This document shows, piece by piece, positions 1 to 8,726 of a stretch of 52,409 nt of DNA. The notes beneath the pieces were generated by a model. The model was not told where the DNA came from, ran no database searches, and worked only from the letters and a program-made list of their open reading frames with translations. The position numbers and the translations under genes are program-made. Origin of the DNA: an uncultured Bacteroidales bacterium (lineage in GTDB: Bacteria > Bacteroidota > Bacteroidia > Bacteroidales > F082); the NCBI GenBank assembly GCA_900318465.1, contig ONKQ01000035.1, positions 1 through 52,409 of the forward strand, written 5' to 3'. Numbering within the stretch: position 1 is the first letter of the stretch; every line of letters starts with the position of its first letter.

Positions 1-141
1 AGGGGTTCGCCGTTTCTGCCGGCTCGCCTTTTCCTTTGCCTTTCACCAATCCCCATTGACGTTTTTTCCCTAACTTTCTGTGGCCGTAGCCATGCGGCGA
101 CCGAGAAAAAATGAAATGTCAAACATTTAAACATTAACGTT

Positions 142-2211
142 ATGAAGAAAGCATTTATCGTTATTGCCTGTCTTGCCGCGATGATGGCGGCTGGCACGAA
201 CCTTAAAGCTCAGCAAGTTACAATTCCTTTGATGCCAGGATGGACCTGGATTAGCTATCTAAGTACAGACACTGTGGACTTTGCGACCGCGATGGGTTCG
301 TTTACCCCTGCGGAAGGCGATGTCATCGAGTCGCAGTTTGATTATTTTGAATACATTGAAGGCGGCTGGTTGGGAGGCACTCAGAAGTTTTACCCTGGGT
401 ACGGTTATTTGTACTATTCTAGCCGCACCATGCTCGTCTTTTTGACCTTCAATGCGCAACAACCATCCCAGCAGGTTGTGGTAACCACCGACACGCCTCA
501 GTTCATTACCGCCATCTCGGCTATAGGGGGCGGTGAGGTAGCCACTACTGATGGGCACCTACATCCTCGTGAAAGGCCTTTGCTGGGCCACGCATGAGAA
601 TCCCACGACCAACGACGACTTCTATGAAGAAGCAGAAAGCGGCGTGGGCACATTCTCCGTTTCGATGACTGGCCTTAACATTGCAACCACCTACTATGTC
701 CGTGCCTACGCTGTTACTCCGAATGGCACGGTGTATGGTGACCAGAAGAGCTTTACTACTCGTGACGGCATTCCCACCTTGACAACGGACAGCATCACAA
801 GCATTACTGCGATAAGTGCCACAAGTGGCGGCAACATTACGGACGATGGAGGCTTGAGTTTTACGGCAAGGGGTGTTTGCTGGAGCACAAGCCCCAACCC
901 GACCGTGAGCGACAGCCACAGCACCGACGGCACAGGCAAGGGCAGCTTCACCAGTGGCATTACAGGTTTGGAGATAAGTACGACTTATTATGTTCGCGCC
1001 TACGCGACCACCAATGCTGGCACGGGATATGGAGAGCAGGTAAGCTTTACCACGCGCGATGGAATTCCGACAGTGACCACTGCTGAGGTTACAGACATTC
1101 AAGGGGAAACAGCCACTTGTGGTGGTAATGTCACAGACAACTGCGGATTGGCCGTTATTGCGCGTGGTGTGTGTTGGAGCACTTCTCCGAACCCGACCCT
1201 TGATGATACGCATACCACGAATGGCAGTGGGAATGGCAGCTTCACCAGCAGCATTACTGGTTTAACCATAAGCACCACCTATTATGTGAGAGCCTACGCC
1301 ACCACCTCAGCTGGCACAGGCTATGGAGAGCAGGTAAGCTTCACAACGCGGAATGGCATTCCGACTGTAACGACGGTAGAGGTTAGTCAAATTCAGGGTT
1401 TAGCTGCTACCAGTGGAGGCAACATTACTGACGATGGAGGATTGGCTGTTACTGCTCGAGGTGTATGTTGGAGCACATCACCGAGCCCGACTCTTGCTAA
1501 CTCTCATACTACCAATGGCAGTGGAGCAGGCTCTTTCTCCAGTTATATGACAGGTCTGACTATGAGCACGACCTATTATGTACGAGCCTACGCCACCAAC
1601 AGCTTTGTTATGGCAACCAACTCAGTTTCACCACAACAAATGATGAACATGTCTATGTTGACCTCGGCCTGCCGAGCGGTCTGCTGTGGGCCACCTGCAA
1701 CGTGGGTGCCGACAGCCCCGAGGACTACGGCGACTATTTCGCCTGGGGCGAGACCCAGCCGAAGGACACCTACAACTGGAGTACCTACCAATATGTTGAC
1801 GGCTACACTTTCACTAAATACACTGGAAGCGACGACCTGACCACCCTGTTGCCCGAGGACGACGCTGCCACAGCCAACTGGGGCTCTGACTGGCGTATGC
1901 CCACCAAGGAGGAATGGCAGGAACTCTACAACAACACGACGCATACGTGGACGACCCAGAACGGCGTGAACGGAAGGTTGTTCACCGCATCGAACGGCAA
2001 TAGTCTCTTCCTGCCCGCCGCTGGCTACCGCGACAATAGCAGTCTCAACGGCGCTGGAAGCAACGGCGACTACTGGTCGAGTTCGCTCACCACGGACTAC
2101 CTGGACTACGCGTGGGACTTCTACTTCAATTCGGGCAGTTGCAGTATGGGCTACTACTACGGCCGCTACTACGGTCATAGTGTGCGTCCAGTTCGTTCGG
2201 TTCAGAACTAA
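142..2211 (+). pseudogene. Secreted fibronectin-like repeat / FISUMP protein with two compensating frameshifts
   Basis: Starts with a signal peptide (hydrophobic residues 4-20, cleavage near KAQ), then an N-terminal region typical of Bacteroidota surface proteins, four repeats of about 95 residues (each with a GVCWS-type strand and TTYYVRAYA), and a C-terminal FISUMP-like domain (FAWGET, WRMPTKEEW, DYWSSS, VRPVRSV). The start at 142 and the end at 2211 share one frame, but bases about 553-1608 read in another. At 553-555 an extra G turns the expected D-G-T-Y into D-G-H-L; at about 1607 one base is missing, since S-F-G-Y-G-N would be expected from the other repeats. With both repaired the product is about 689 residues. 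The shifts could be base-calling errors, phase variation or true decay. Role: extracellular or surface protein, ligand unknown. The fold assignment is inferred from repeat pattern, not from a search. Confidence 0.7.
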
Positions 2212-2316
2212 CCTTTGTTCCGTTACGGGCAAGACGGGCAAGGGGCGAAAAAGTTGTCAGTCGGGGCGCGCACGCGGTAGCGTGCACGGAGGCCCCCGTG
2301 CGGCAACCTATCGCGG
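2212..2316. other. GC-rich hairpins downstream of the FISUMP gene
   Basis: Short region between the FISUMP gene and the left repeat array. Two small stem-loops are visible: GCACG-cggta-GCGTGC near 2270-2285, and CACGG with CCGTG just after it. They may serve as a 3' end for the upstream transcript, but no clear T-tract follows. No gene is seen. Confidence 0.35.
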
Positions 2317-2760
2317 CAGCCTCGTGCCGAAGGCACGGTATCCTATTAACCCCATACAGCTCTGCTGTGTGGGGTTTATCAGACTGTAGACTATGCAGAG
2401 CGTGCTGGAGGTACGCTACAGATGTATATGAGGTGTCGTGCCTCCAGCACGCAGGTTGCTGTCGGCCCCCACACTATGGCATGTGGGGTTAATAGGATGT
2501 CGTGTCTTCGACACGAGGTGCTGCTGCACGGTGGAAGTCGTGTATGGTGTCAGGTATGTATAGGATAGGCCAGACCATAGACTTGGGAGGGTGTGCTGGA
2601 GATAAGCTATGGATGTATATGAGGTGTCGTGCCTCCAGCACTCAGGTTGCTATGGCTGCTCTTGTGTCGGGCCCCACATTATGGCTGGTGTGTCGAGCCC
2701 CACACTATGGCGTGTGGGGTTAATAGGATGTTGTGTCTTCGACACGGGGCGTTGCTGCAC
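2317..2760. repeat. Left REP-like hairpin array flanking the Y1 transposase
   Basis: About 444 bp that recurs, with roughly 90 percent identity by eye, at 3274-3749 on the other side of the transposase gene. It is built from short palindromes: CGTGCC-gaa-GGCACG, CCCCATACAGC facing GCTGTGTGGGG, CGTGC-ctcca-GCACG, CCCCACAC facing GTGTGGGG, and CGTGTC-ttc-GACACG. The first unit (CGTGCCGAAGGCACG then ATCCTATTAACCCC) is the reverse complement of the unit that ends the array (GGGGTTAATAGGAT then CGTGTCTTCGACACG), so the units are arranged head to head, as in REP/BIME elements. No coding capacity is convincing here. Confidence 0.8.
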
Positions 2761-2791
2761 AATAGAAACGCATTATCCGCGTTCCATAATC

Positions 2792-3244
2792 ATGAGCTAC
2801 ACCACATCATACTATCACATAGTGTTCCGCACCTACTGCAGCGAGCACACCATCCCCTTCGAACATGAGCGGGAGCTGTATGCCTACATCTATGGCATCG
2901 CGAAGAACCTCCGCTGCCAAACCTATCGCATAGGTGGCATGCCCGACCACATCCACATTTTCGTGTCGTTACCCTCAGACCTGTCTTTGGCCTCGTTTGT
3001 GCAGCAGGTGAAGAGCAGTAGCAGCAAATGGATGAAAGGAAATCCTAACTTCCCTGACTTCCGCGGCTGGGGACGTGAGTATGCTGGCTTCAGTTACAGC
3101 TTGCGCGACAAGGACAAGATTGTGAGTTACATCATGAGGCAAAAGGAACATCATGGTGCTACTACCTTTGCTGACGAGTATCGTACATTCATAGAGGAGA
3201 ATGGGGCTCCTATTGATGAGAGTTATTTTCTGAATGACGATTGA
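2792..3244 (+). CDS. REP-associated / IS200-type Y1 transposase (HUH single-strand transposase)
   Basis: 150 residues, the usual size of a single-domain TnpA. It carries the HUH metal-binding motif as DHIHIFV near residues 53-59 and a downstream tyrosine in REYAGFSYS near residue 96, the expected place for the nucleophile. The family cuts and rejoins single-stranded DNA at short hairpins. No accessory TnpB gene is present. The gene sits exactly between two near-identical hairpin arrays, the layout of RAYT genes that act on REP palindromes, so the arrays are its likely substrates. The start at 2792 is chosen because the conserved domain begins there (MSYTTSYYHIVF); the upstream sequence belongs to the repeat. 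Confidence 0.85.
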   Translation: MSYTTSYYHIVFRTYCSEHTIPFEHERELYAYIYGIAKNLRCQTYRIGGMPDHIHIFVSLPSDLSLASFVQQVKSSSSKWMKGNPNFPDFRGWGREYAGFSYSLRDKDKIVSYIMRQKEHHGATTFADEYRTFIEENGAPIDESYFLNDD

Positions 3245-3273
3245 ATGTAAGTCTTGTATCCTACATCTTGCGT

Positions 3274-3749
3274 CAGCCTCGTGCCGAAGGCACGTTATTC
3301 TATTAACCCCATACAGCTTTGCTGTGTGGGGCAGACTGGACTATAGACTCAGAGTGGCGTGCTGGAGGCACGCTACATACATATATGAGGTGTCGTGCCT
3401 CCAGCACGTAGGTTGCTGTGGCAGCTCTTGTGTCGGCCCCACACTGTGCCGTGTGGGGTTAGTAGGATGTCGTGTCTTCGACACGGGGTGCTGCTGCACG
3501 GTGGGAGTCGTGTATGGTGTCAGGTATGTATAGGATAGGCCAGACCATAGATTTAGGAGGGTGTGCTGGAGATATGCTATGGATGTATATGAGGTGTCGT
3601 GCCTCCAGCACTCAGGTTGCTATGGCTGCTCTTGTGTCGGGCCCCACACTATGACTGGTGTGTCGGCCCCACACTATGGCGTGTGGGGTTAATAGGATGT
3701 CGTGTCTTCGACACGGGGTGCTGCTGCACGGTGGAAGTCGTGCACGGTG
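3274..3749. repeat. Right REP-like hairpin array
   Basis: Second copy, in the same orientation, of the array at 2317-2760. It begins with the same CAGCCTCGTGCCGAAGGCACG-type unit (slightly split here) and ends after GGGGTTAATAGGATG and the CGTGTC-ttc-GACACG hairpin. The copies differ by point changes and a few short indels, such as ATGGCTGGTG versus ATGACTGGTG, so they have diverged for some time. Within the array, the block around TGTATATGAGGTGTCGTGCC occurs twice. No gene is seen between the transposase and serS. Confidence 0.8.
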
Positions 3750-3806
3750 TCCGTATCCCTATCGATGAAAAACACAGCCCATGATTTATGGTATCTGATT
3801 TTTTCC

Positions 3807-3814
3807 TATCTTTG
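3807..3814 (+). promoter_or_regulatory. Bacteroidota -7 box of serS
   Basis: TATCTTTG, matching the TAnnTTTG consensus, 31 bases upstream of the serS start codon. It supports the start at 3845 rather than an in-frame extension that would lie inside the promoter. Confidence 0.7.
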
Positions 3815-3844
3815 CCCGTTTTTAAGAAGCAAAACGACAAACCT

Positions 3845-5122
3845 ATGATAGACATCAAGTTTTTAGTCAAGAACCCGGATGTGGTTCGGGAAAACATCAA
3901 GAAGAAGTTTCAGAATAACAAGTTGCCTCTCGTCGACGAGGCCATCAACTTGTACACGCAATATTGTGATTGCCAGCAAAGAGCCGACGACCTCCGCTCG
4001 CAGCGCAACTCCATCTCAAAGGAAATTGGCATCCTCTTCAAGAACAAGGAAGTGGAAAAGGCTAACGAAATGAAGAAGTTGGTTGAGGCCAACGCCCAAG
4101 AATTGGAGGCTTTGGGCAAGCAGCAGACTTCGCTCATGGAGCAACTGACCAAGGTGATGTATTCCATCCCGAACATCATCGCGCCCGAGGTGCCGATTGG
4201 GAAGGACGACACTTTCAACGTGGAAAAAGAACGCTTTGGAGAGCCTGTCGTTCCCGATTTCGAGGTACCTTACCATGCCGACATCATGGCCAAGTTCAAC
4301 GGCTTGGACTTGGATTCGGCGCACCGCGTGGCGGGCAACGGCTTCTATTACCTGATGGGCGACATTGCGCGGCTTCATTCCGCTGTCATCACCTACGCCC
4401 GTGATTTTATGATAGATAGAGGCTTTACTTACTGCATCCCGCCTTTCATGGTGCGAAGCGAAATCGTTTCCGGCGTGATGAGTTTCGCCGAGATGGACGC
4501 GATGATGTATAAGATTGAAGGCGAGGACCTCTACCTCATTGGCACCAGCGAACACTCGATGATTGGCAAGTTCATCGACCAAATCGTGCCCGAAGAAAGC
4601 CTGCCGCTGACCTTGACGAGTTACTCGCCCTGCTTCCGCAAGGAGAAAGGCGCGCACGGCATCGAGGAACGTGGCGTGTATCGCATCCACCAGTTCGAGA
4701 AACAGGAGATGGTCGTCCTTTGCAAGCAGGAGGAAGCCGATTATTGGTACGAGCAGATGTGGAAGAACACAGTCGACTTGTTCCGCTCGATGGATATTCC
4801 CGTCCGCACGCTTGAATGTTGCTCTGGCGACTTGGCCGACTTGAAGGTGAAGTCACTTGATGTGGAGGCATGGTCGCCGCGTCAGAAGAAATACTTCGAG
4901 GTGGGCAGTTGCTCTTATCTTGGTGACGCTCAGGCGCGTAGACTGAAAATCAGAATCAAGGGGAAGAACGGTAACTATTTCGCCCACACCTTGAACAATA
5001 CTGTGGTCGCCCCGCCGCGCATGTTGATTGCCTTCTTGGAGAACAACCTCCGTGCCGACGGTTCGGTAGCCATCCCGAAGGCCTTGCAACCCTACATGAG
5101 TGGAAAAACTGAGATTAGATGA
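3845..5122 (+). CDS. serS: Seryl-tRNA synthetase
   Basis: 425 residues, normal for SerRS. Charges tRNA-Ser (and tRNA-Sec) with serine in the cytosol. The N-terminal arm (about residues 25-105) is the long antiparallel coiled coil that grips the tRNA; the class II catalytic core follows, with TSEHSMIG, motif 2 FRKEKGAHG near residue 262, and the C-terminal GDAQARRLKIR and PPRMLIAFLENN motif 3 region. The start at 3845 gives MIDIKFLVKN, the usual bacterial N-terminus. It is alone on its transcript: its own promoter lies upstream and a palindromic AT-rich region follows. Confidence 0.97.
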   Translation: MIDIKFLVKNPDVVRENIKKKFQNNKLPLVDEAINLYTQYCDCQQRADDLRSQRNSISKEIGILFKNKEVEKANEMKKLVEANAQELEALGKQQTSLMEQLTKVMYSIPNIIAPEVPIGKDDTFNVEKERFGEPVVPDFEVPYHADIMAKFNGLDLDSAHRVAGNGFYYLMGDIARLHSAVITYARDFMIDRGFTYCIPPFMVRSEIVSGVMSFAEMDAMMYKIEGEDLYLIGTSEHSMIGKFIDQIVPEESLPLTLTSYSPCFRKEKGAHGIEERGVYRIHQFEKQEMVVLCKQEEADYWYEQMWKNTVDLFRSMDIPVRTLECCSGDLADLKVKSLDVEAWSPRQKKYFEVGSCSYLGDAQARRLKIRIKGKNGNYFAHTLNNTVVAPPRMLIAFLENNLRADGSVAIPKALQPYMSGKTEIR

Positions 5123-5133
5123 TTATTAGTTAT

Positions 5134-5204
5134 TGGCTTTTAGCAGTTAGCTATTAGCTTGAGATTCACTGAGCTAATAGCTAATGGCTAATAGCTAAAA
5201 GCCA
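5134..5204. repeat. Palindromic TTAGCTATTAGC-type intergenic repeat
   Basis: TGGCTTTTAGC at 5134-5144 pairs with GCTAAAAGCCA at 5194-5204, and inside it AGCTATTAGCT (5149-5159) pairs with AGCTAATAGCT (5172-5182). It may end the serS transcript. A related string of AGCTAAA units lies at about 10705-10770 between kdsA and the recombinase gene, so this is a dispersed family. Confidence 0.6.
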
Positions 5205-5219
5205 GCAAAAAAGAAGAAT

Positions 5220-6164
5220 ATGGACATTTCCGTTGTCGTACCGCTGTTGAATGAGGCTGAGTCGCTGCCCGAGTTGGAGGCGTGGATTCGCCGCGTGATG
5301 GACGAGCATGGCTTTTCCTACGAAATCGTCTTTGTTGATGACGGCTCCACGGATAATTCTTGGACCATCATCCAAGGGCTTTCGCAGACCAATCCGAATG
5401 TGAAGGCTTTGCGTTTCAGGCGCAACTATGGTAAATCGCCAGCCTTGAACGAAGGTTTCAAGATTGTGGAAGGCGATGTGGTCATTACGATGGACGCCGA
5501 CCTTCAGGACAGCCCCGACGAGATTCCCGGACTTTACAAAATGATAAAGGAAGAGGGTTACGACCTCGTATCAGGCTGGAAGAAAGTGCGTTACGACTCC
5601 AAACTGATGAAAAACATCCCGTCCAAGTTCTTCAATTGGACCACGCGGGTGATGTCGGGCATTAAGTTGCACGATTTCAATTGCGGCTTGAAGGCTTATC
5701 GCAAGGAAGTGGTGAAAAGCATTCAAGTTTACGGCGAAATGCACCGTTACATCCCCGTCATTGCTAAGATGAACGGTTTCAGTCACATAGGGGAGAAAGT
5801 CGTTCACCATCAGAAGCGGAAATACGGCAGTAGCAAGTTTGGCATGAGCCGTTTCATTCGTGGCTATCTCGACCTGCTGACCATCAATTTCATTTCGAAA
5901 TTCAGCAACCGACCCATGCACTTTTTCGGCGTGTTGGGTTCGTTGTCGTTCTTGGCCGGTTTTATCATTTCCATTTATTTGGTTTGTACCAAATACTTCG
6001 GTAATGTTTACATTTCGATGACCCGCCGTCCTTTGTTCTATTTGGGCATCCTCGCCATGATTGTGGGTGTCCAACTTTTCAGTACTGGTTTCCTTGCCGA
6101 GATGATTACCTCGACGCAGCGCGATAAACGGGTGTATTCCATTTCGGAACGCATCAACGCATAA
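5220..6164 (+). CDS. Membrane-anchored family 2 glycosyltransferase (polyprenyl-phosphate sugar transferase type)
   Basis: 314 residues. The GT-A domain begins at once (ISVVVPLLNEAESLPEL), with VDDGSTDNS near residue 40 and the DxD-type TMDADLQDSPDEI near residue 90. This is the DPM1/GtrB-like pattern of enzymes that move a sugar from a nucleotide donor to a polyprenyl phosphate. Two hydrophobic segments near residues 235-260 and 275-300 anchor the C-terminus in the inner membrane. The exact donor and acceptor cannot be read from sequence. It is followed by a strong terminator at 6166-6197, so it is probably monocistronic. Confidence 0.88.
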   Translation: MDISVVVPLLNEAESLPELEAWIRRVMDEHGFSYEIVFVDDGSTDNSWTIIQGLSQTNPNVKALRFRRNYGKSPALNEGFKIVEGDVVITMDADLQDSPDEIPGLYKMIKEEGYDLVSGWKKVRYDSKLMKNIPSKFFNWTTRVMSGIKLHDFNCGLKAYRKEVVKSIQVYGEMHRYIPVIAKMNGFSHIGEKVVHHQKRKYGSSKFGMSRFIRGYLDLLTINFISKFSNRPMHFFGVLGSLSFLAGFIISIYLVCTKYFGNVYISMTRRPLFYLGILAMIVGVQLFSTGFLAEMITSTQRDKRVYSISERINA

Positions 6165-6165
6165 C

Positions 6166-6197
6166 GAAAAAGCCACCAAAACGGTGGCTTTTTTTAT
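6166..6197. terminator. Bidirectional intrinsic terminator
   Basis: AAAAAGCCACC-aaaa-CGGTGGCTTTTTTT. Perfect GC-rich stem with an A-tract on one side and a T-tract on the other, placed between the convergent glycosyltransferase gene and the minus-strand acidic protein gene. Confidence 0.9.
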
Positions 6198-6213
6198 GCT
6201 TGTTTCCTGTAAA

Positions 6214-6645
6214 TCAATACAATTCGTCGAAACCGCCGTCGATGCTTTCATCGAAGCTGTCACCAAATTCATCGTTGAATTCCTCCTCGTCGAACTCGTC
6301 CTCAAACTCGTCGAAGGGCGAATCGTCTGCGAAGTCGTTGTTTTCCCAGTCGAAGTCGCGCTCCAATTTCGATTCGTCGAACTCGTCCTCCTCGTCGTGG
6401 CCGCTGATGAAGTCGTCAATCTCGTCGTCGCTCATCTTGTCGAAGTTCACGTCAAGCAAAGCCGAGTCGTTGATGGCACGGTTCATGGATTTCAGTTCGC
6501 GCATCACCGAGGGTGAAACATAGAACTCATCGATGTTTTCTTCGCAGTATTTCAAGTATTTAGGGTCTTTTTCGTACACTTCGGCGATGGTCATGCCCTC
6601 GTATTTTCCGAAAGTGAAAACTGAATCAATGTCATAGAATTTCAT
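6214..6645 (-). CDS. Small protein with ExoX C-terminal-like domain and acidic tail
   Basis: 143 residues with the start at 6645 (MKFYDIDSVFTFGKY). Residues 7-45 (FTFGKYEGMTIAEVYEKDP, then YLKYCEEN) resemble the small domain found at the C-terminus of ExoX-like exonucleases and in stand-alone proteins. From about residue 70 on the sequence is extremely acidic (DEEDEFDES, FDEFEDEFDEEEFNDEF), probably disordered. No catalytic exonuclease motifs are present, so enzymatic activity is not claimed. An upstream in-frame ATG adds about 20 residues but overlaps the probable promoter region. Confidence 0.7.
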   Translation of the reverse strand: MKFYDIDSVFTFGKYEGMTIAEVYEKDPKYLKYCEENIDEFYVSPSVMRELKSMNRAINDSALLDVNFDKMSDDEIDDFISGHDEEDEFDESKLERDFDWENNDFADDSPFDEFEDEFDEEEFNDEFGDSFDESIDGGFDELY

Positions 6646-6729
6646 ATTGTTGCCTTTCTTTTTGTCAGTTATTGGTGTCGTTTCGAGTCCGCAAATATCA
6701 TGCATTTTTCGGTTTGTCGCAACAAAAAA

Positions 6730-7101
6730 CTACTTTTTGAACGCGAAAAACACGGCGAGGATGATGAAGAGGAAGGAAAGGATATGGTTCCAGCGGAAAG
6801 TTTCGGTCTTGAAGACGGTAATCACGATGACGGTGAACACGGTCAGCGAGACGGCTTCTTGTATGACTTTCAACTGAATAAGGTTGAATGGGCCACCGTT
6901 TTGCATGGCACCGATGCGGTTGGCGGGAATCATGAACGAATACTCGAACAGCGCGACACCCCACGACATGAGGATGACCAAAAAAAGCGGCCAATCCTTT
7001 GACGAAGGGACGATTTCGAGCAGTTTGAGTTGGCCGTACCACGCAAAAGTCATGAAGATGTTGGAAACGATCAGCAAAAGGATGGTGTAAATGCCTTTCA
7101 T
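6730..7101 (-). CDS. DUF486 (DMT superfamily) membrane protein
   Basis: 123 residues, four predicted membrane helices. Hallmarks of DUF486 are the YSFMIPANRIGAMQNGGPF segment and FNLIQLKVIQEAVSL. The family belongs to the drug/metabolite transporter superfamily but has no established substrate. The start at 7101 (MKGIYTILL) is preferred because a -7 box lies just upstream at 7125-7132. Divergent from the symporter gene. Confidence 0.85.
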   Translation of the reverse strand: MKGIYTILLLIVSNIFMTFAWYGQLKLLEIVPSSKDWPLFLVILMSWGVALFEYSFMIPANRIGAMQNGGPFNLIQLKVIQEAVSLTVFTVIVITVFKTETFRWNHILSFLFIILAVFFAFKK

Positions 7102-7124
7102 GGGAAATAGTTTGTTTTGGGCGG

Positions 7125-7132
7125 CAAAATTA
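7125..7132 (-). promoter_or_regulatory. -7 box for the DUF486 gene
   Basis: TAATTTTG on the minus strand, 24 bases from the start codon, back to back with the symporter promoter. Confidence 0.6.
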
Positions 7133-7166
7133 GCGTTTTTTTCGGCGCGGCGGCTGCAATAATTCC

Positions 7167-7174
7167 TATTTTTG
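7167..7174 (+). promoter_or_regulatory. -7 box for the symporter gene
   Basis: TATTTTTG, 21 bases upstream of the ATG at 7195. It lies inside the longest possible reading frame and therefore argues for the shorter protein. Confidence 0.65.
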
Positions 7175-7194
7175 CACACTCAAACGCAAATCCT

Positions 7195-8667
7195 ATGACA
7201 CCAACCATCATCCTTTTCGTTTTTGTCGCCTATACGGTTCTTCTCTTTGTGATTTCGCACTTCACGGCGCGGAAATCCGACAATGCCGCGTTTTTCCGTG
7301 GCAACAAAAACTCGCCGTGGTTTGTGGTGGCATACGGTATGATTGGAGCCTCTTTGTCAGGCGTGACGTTCATGTCAGTGCCGGGAGGGGTCTATACAGG
7401 ACAGTTTACCTATATGCCTTTGGTTTTTGGCTATGTGCTTGGTTATGCGGTGATTGCGTTGATTTTACTACCCTTGTATTATCGGCTTAACCTGACTTCG
7501 ATTTACACCTATTTAAATATGCGCTTCGGGCCGAGGTCGGAGAAGACGGGCGCGGCGTTTTTCATTTTGTCGCGATTGTTGGGCTCGGCGTTGCGGATGT
7601 ATCTTGTTGTCTTTGTGCTGTATGAGTTCGTTTTCAAGGATTGGGGCGTGCCGTTTTGGGTGCCGGCGGTCATTTTCATCGCCATTATTTTGCTCTACAC
7701 TTTCAAGGGCGGCATCAAAACGGTGGTTTGGACGGACACCTTGCAGACGACTTTCCTCCTGTTGGCGGCTTTCCTGACGGCATGGTTCATCCTGAAAAAC
7801 CTCAACATTTCGTTGGGCGACCTGCTGAAATCGGCCTCAGAAAAGGGGTATACCAAGATGTTTGAAACCGATTGGACGCATAACAAGTTTTGGGTCAAGC
7901 AGTTGCTGAGTGGAATGTTCATCACCATCACCATGACGGGCCTCGACCAAGACATGATGCAGAAAAACCTGACTTGCAGGAACTTACGCGATGCACAAAA
8001 GAATGTAATGACTTCGAGCCTGTTGTTTGTGGTGGTCAATGCGTTGTTCCTTTGCCTCGGTGCTTCGTTGATTTGTTATGCTCAGGCAACGGGATTCCAA
8101 TTGCCTGTGAATGAGGCGGGTGTGGTGGTCAACGACAAGATTTTCCCATCGGTGGCTTTCAGTTTGAGCAAGTTCACGGCAATAGTGTTTGTCATTGGCT
8201 TGGTGGCGGCAGGCTATTCCAGTGCAGATGGTACCTTAACCGCCTTGACCACAACGTTTTGCTTCGACTTTATGCACTTCGACAAGAAACAGTTGACCGA
8301 AGCGCAAATCACGAAATACCGCAAGTGGATTCATGTGGCGTTTGCCCTGCTTTACTTATTGGTAATCATTGCGTTCCGTCCCTTCCATAACGAATCATTA
8401 ATAGATAAGGTGTTCGACATTGCAGGTTACACTTACGGGCCATTGTTAGGTTTGTACACTTTCGGCCTGTTCATCAAAAACAGGAGGGTCATCGATTGGG
8501 CAGTGCCTTACATTGCCGTCGCGTCGCCAGTGGTCAGTTATTTTCTGAAGATGTATTCACCTCAATTGTTCGGAGGTTATCGAATCGGGTTTGAGATATT
8601 GATTATCAATGGTTTGCTGACTTTCTTATCGTTGCTGGTTTTCAGTAGAAAGGAAAAATTAGCCTAA
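7195..8667 (+). CDS. Sodium:solute symporter (SSS family)
   Basis: 490 residues with about 13 membrane helices, the usual SSS topology. Seen features: an N-terminal helix (TIILFVFVAYTVLLFVI), FFRGNKNSPWFVVAYGMIGASLSG near residue 35 (the family signature around the unwound first core helix), VWTDTLQTTFLL near residue 180, and VAAGYSSADGTLTALTTTF near residue 340, which holds the Ser/Thr pair of the second sodium site in this fold. It couples sodium entry to uptake of an organic solute across the inner membrane; the substrate is unknown. Single-gene transcript. Confidence 0.88.
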   Translation: MTPTIILFVFVAYTVLLFVISHFTARKSDNAAFFRGNKNSPWFVVAYGMIGASLSGVTFMSVPGGVYTGQFTYMPLVFGYVLGYAVIALILLPLYYRLNLTSIYTYLNMRFGPRSEKTGAAFFILSRLLGSALRMYLVVFVLYEFVFKDWGVPFWVPAVIFIAIILLYTFKGGIKTVVWTDTLQTTFLLLAAFLTAWFILKNLNISLGDLLKSASEKGYTKMFETDWTHNKFWVKQLLSGMFITITMTGLDQDMMQKNLTCRNLRDAQKNVMTSSLLFVVVNALFLCLGASLICYAQATGFQLPVNEAGVVVNDKIFPSVAFSLSKFTAIVFVIGLVAAGYSSADGTLTALTTTFCFDFMHFDKKQLTEAQITKYRKWIHVAFALLYLLVIIAFRPFHNESLIDKVFDIAGYTYGPLLGLYTFGLFIKNRRVIDWAVPYIAVASPVVSYFLKMYSPQLFGGYRIGFEILIINGLLTFLSLLVFSRKEKLA

Positions 8668-8693
8668 TATCGGGTCGGTTTTCGGAAAATTTG

Positions 8694-8701
8694 TATTTTT
8701 G
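8694..8701 (+). promoter_or_regulatory. -7 box for the DUF4831 gene
   Basis: TATTTTTG, 25 bases upstream of the ATG at 8727. Confidence 0.6.
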
Positions 8702-8726
8702 AACTTTGAAACTAAACAGAATTGAA

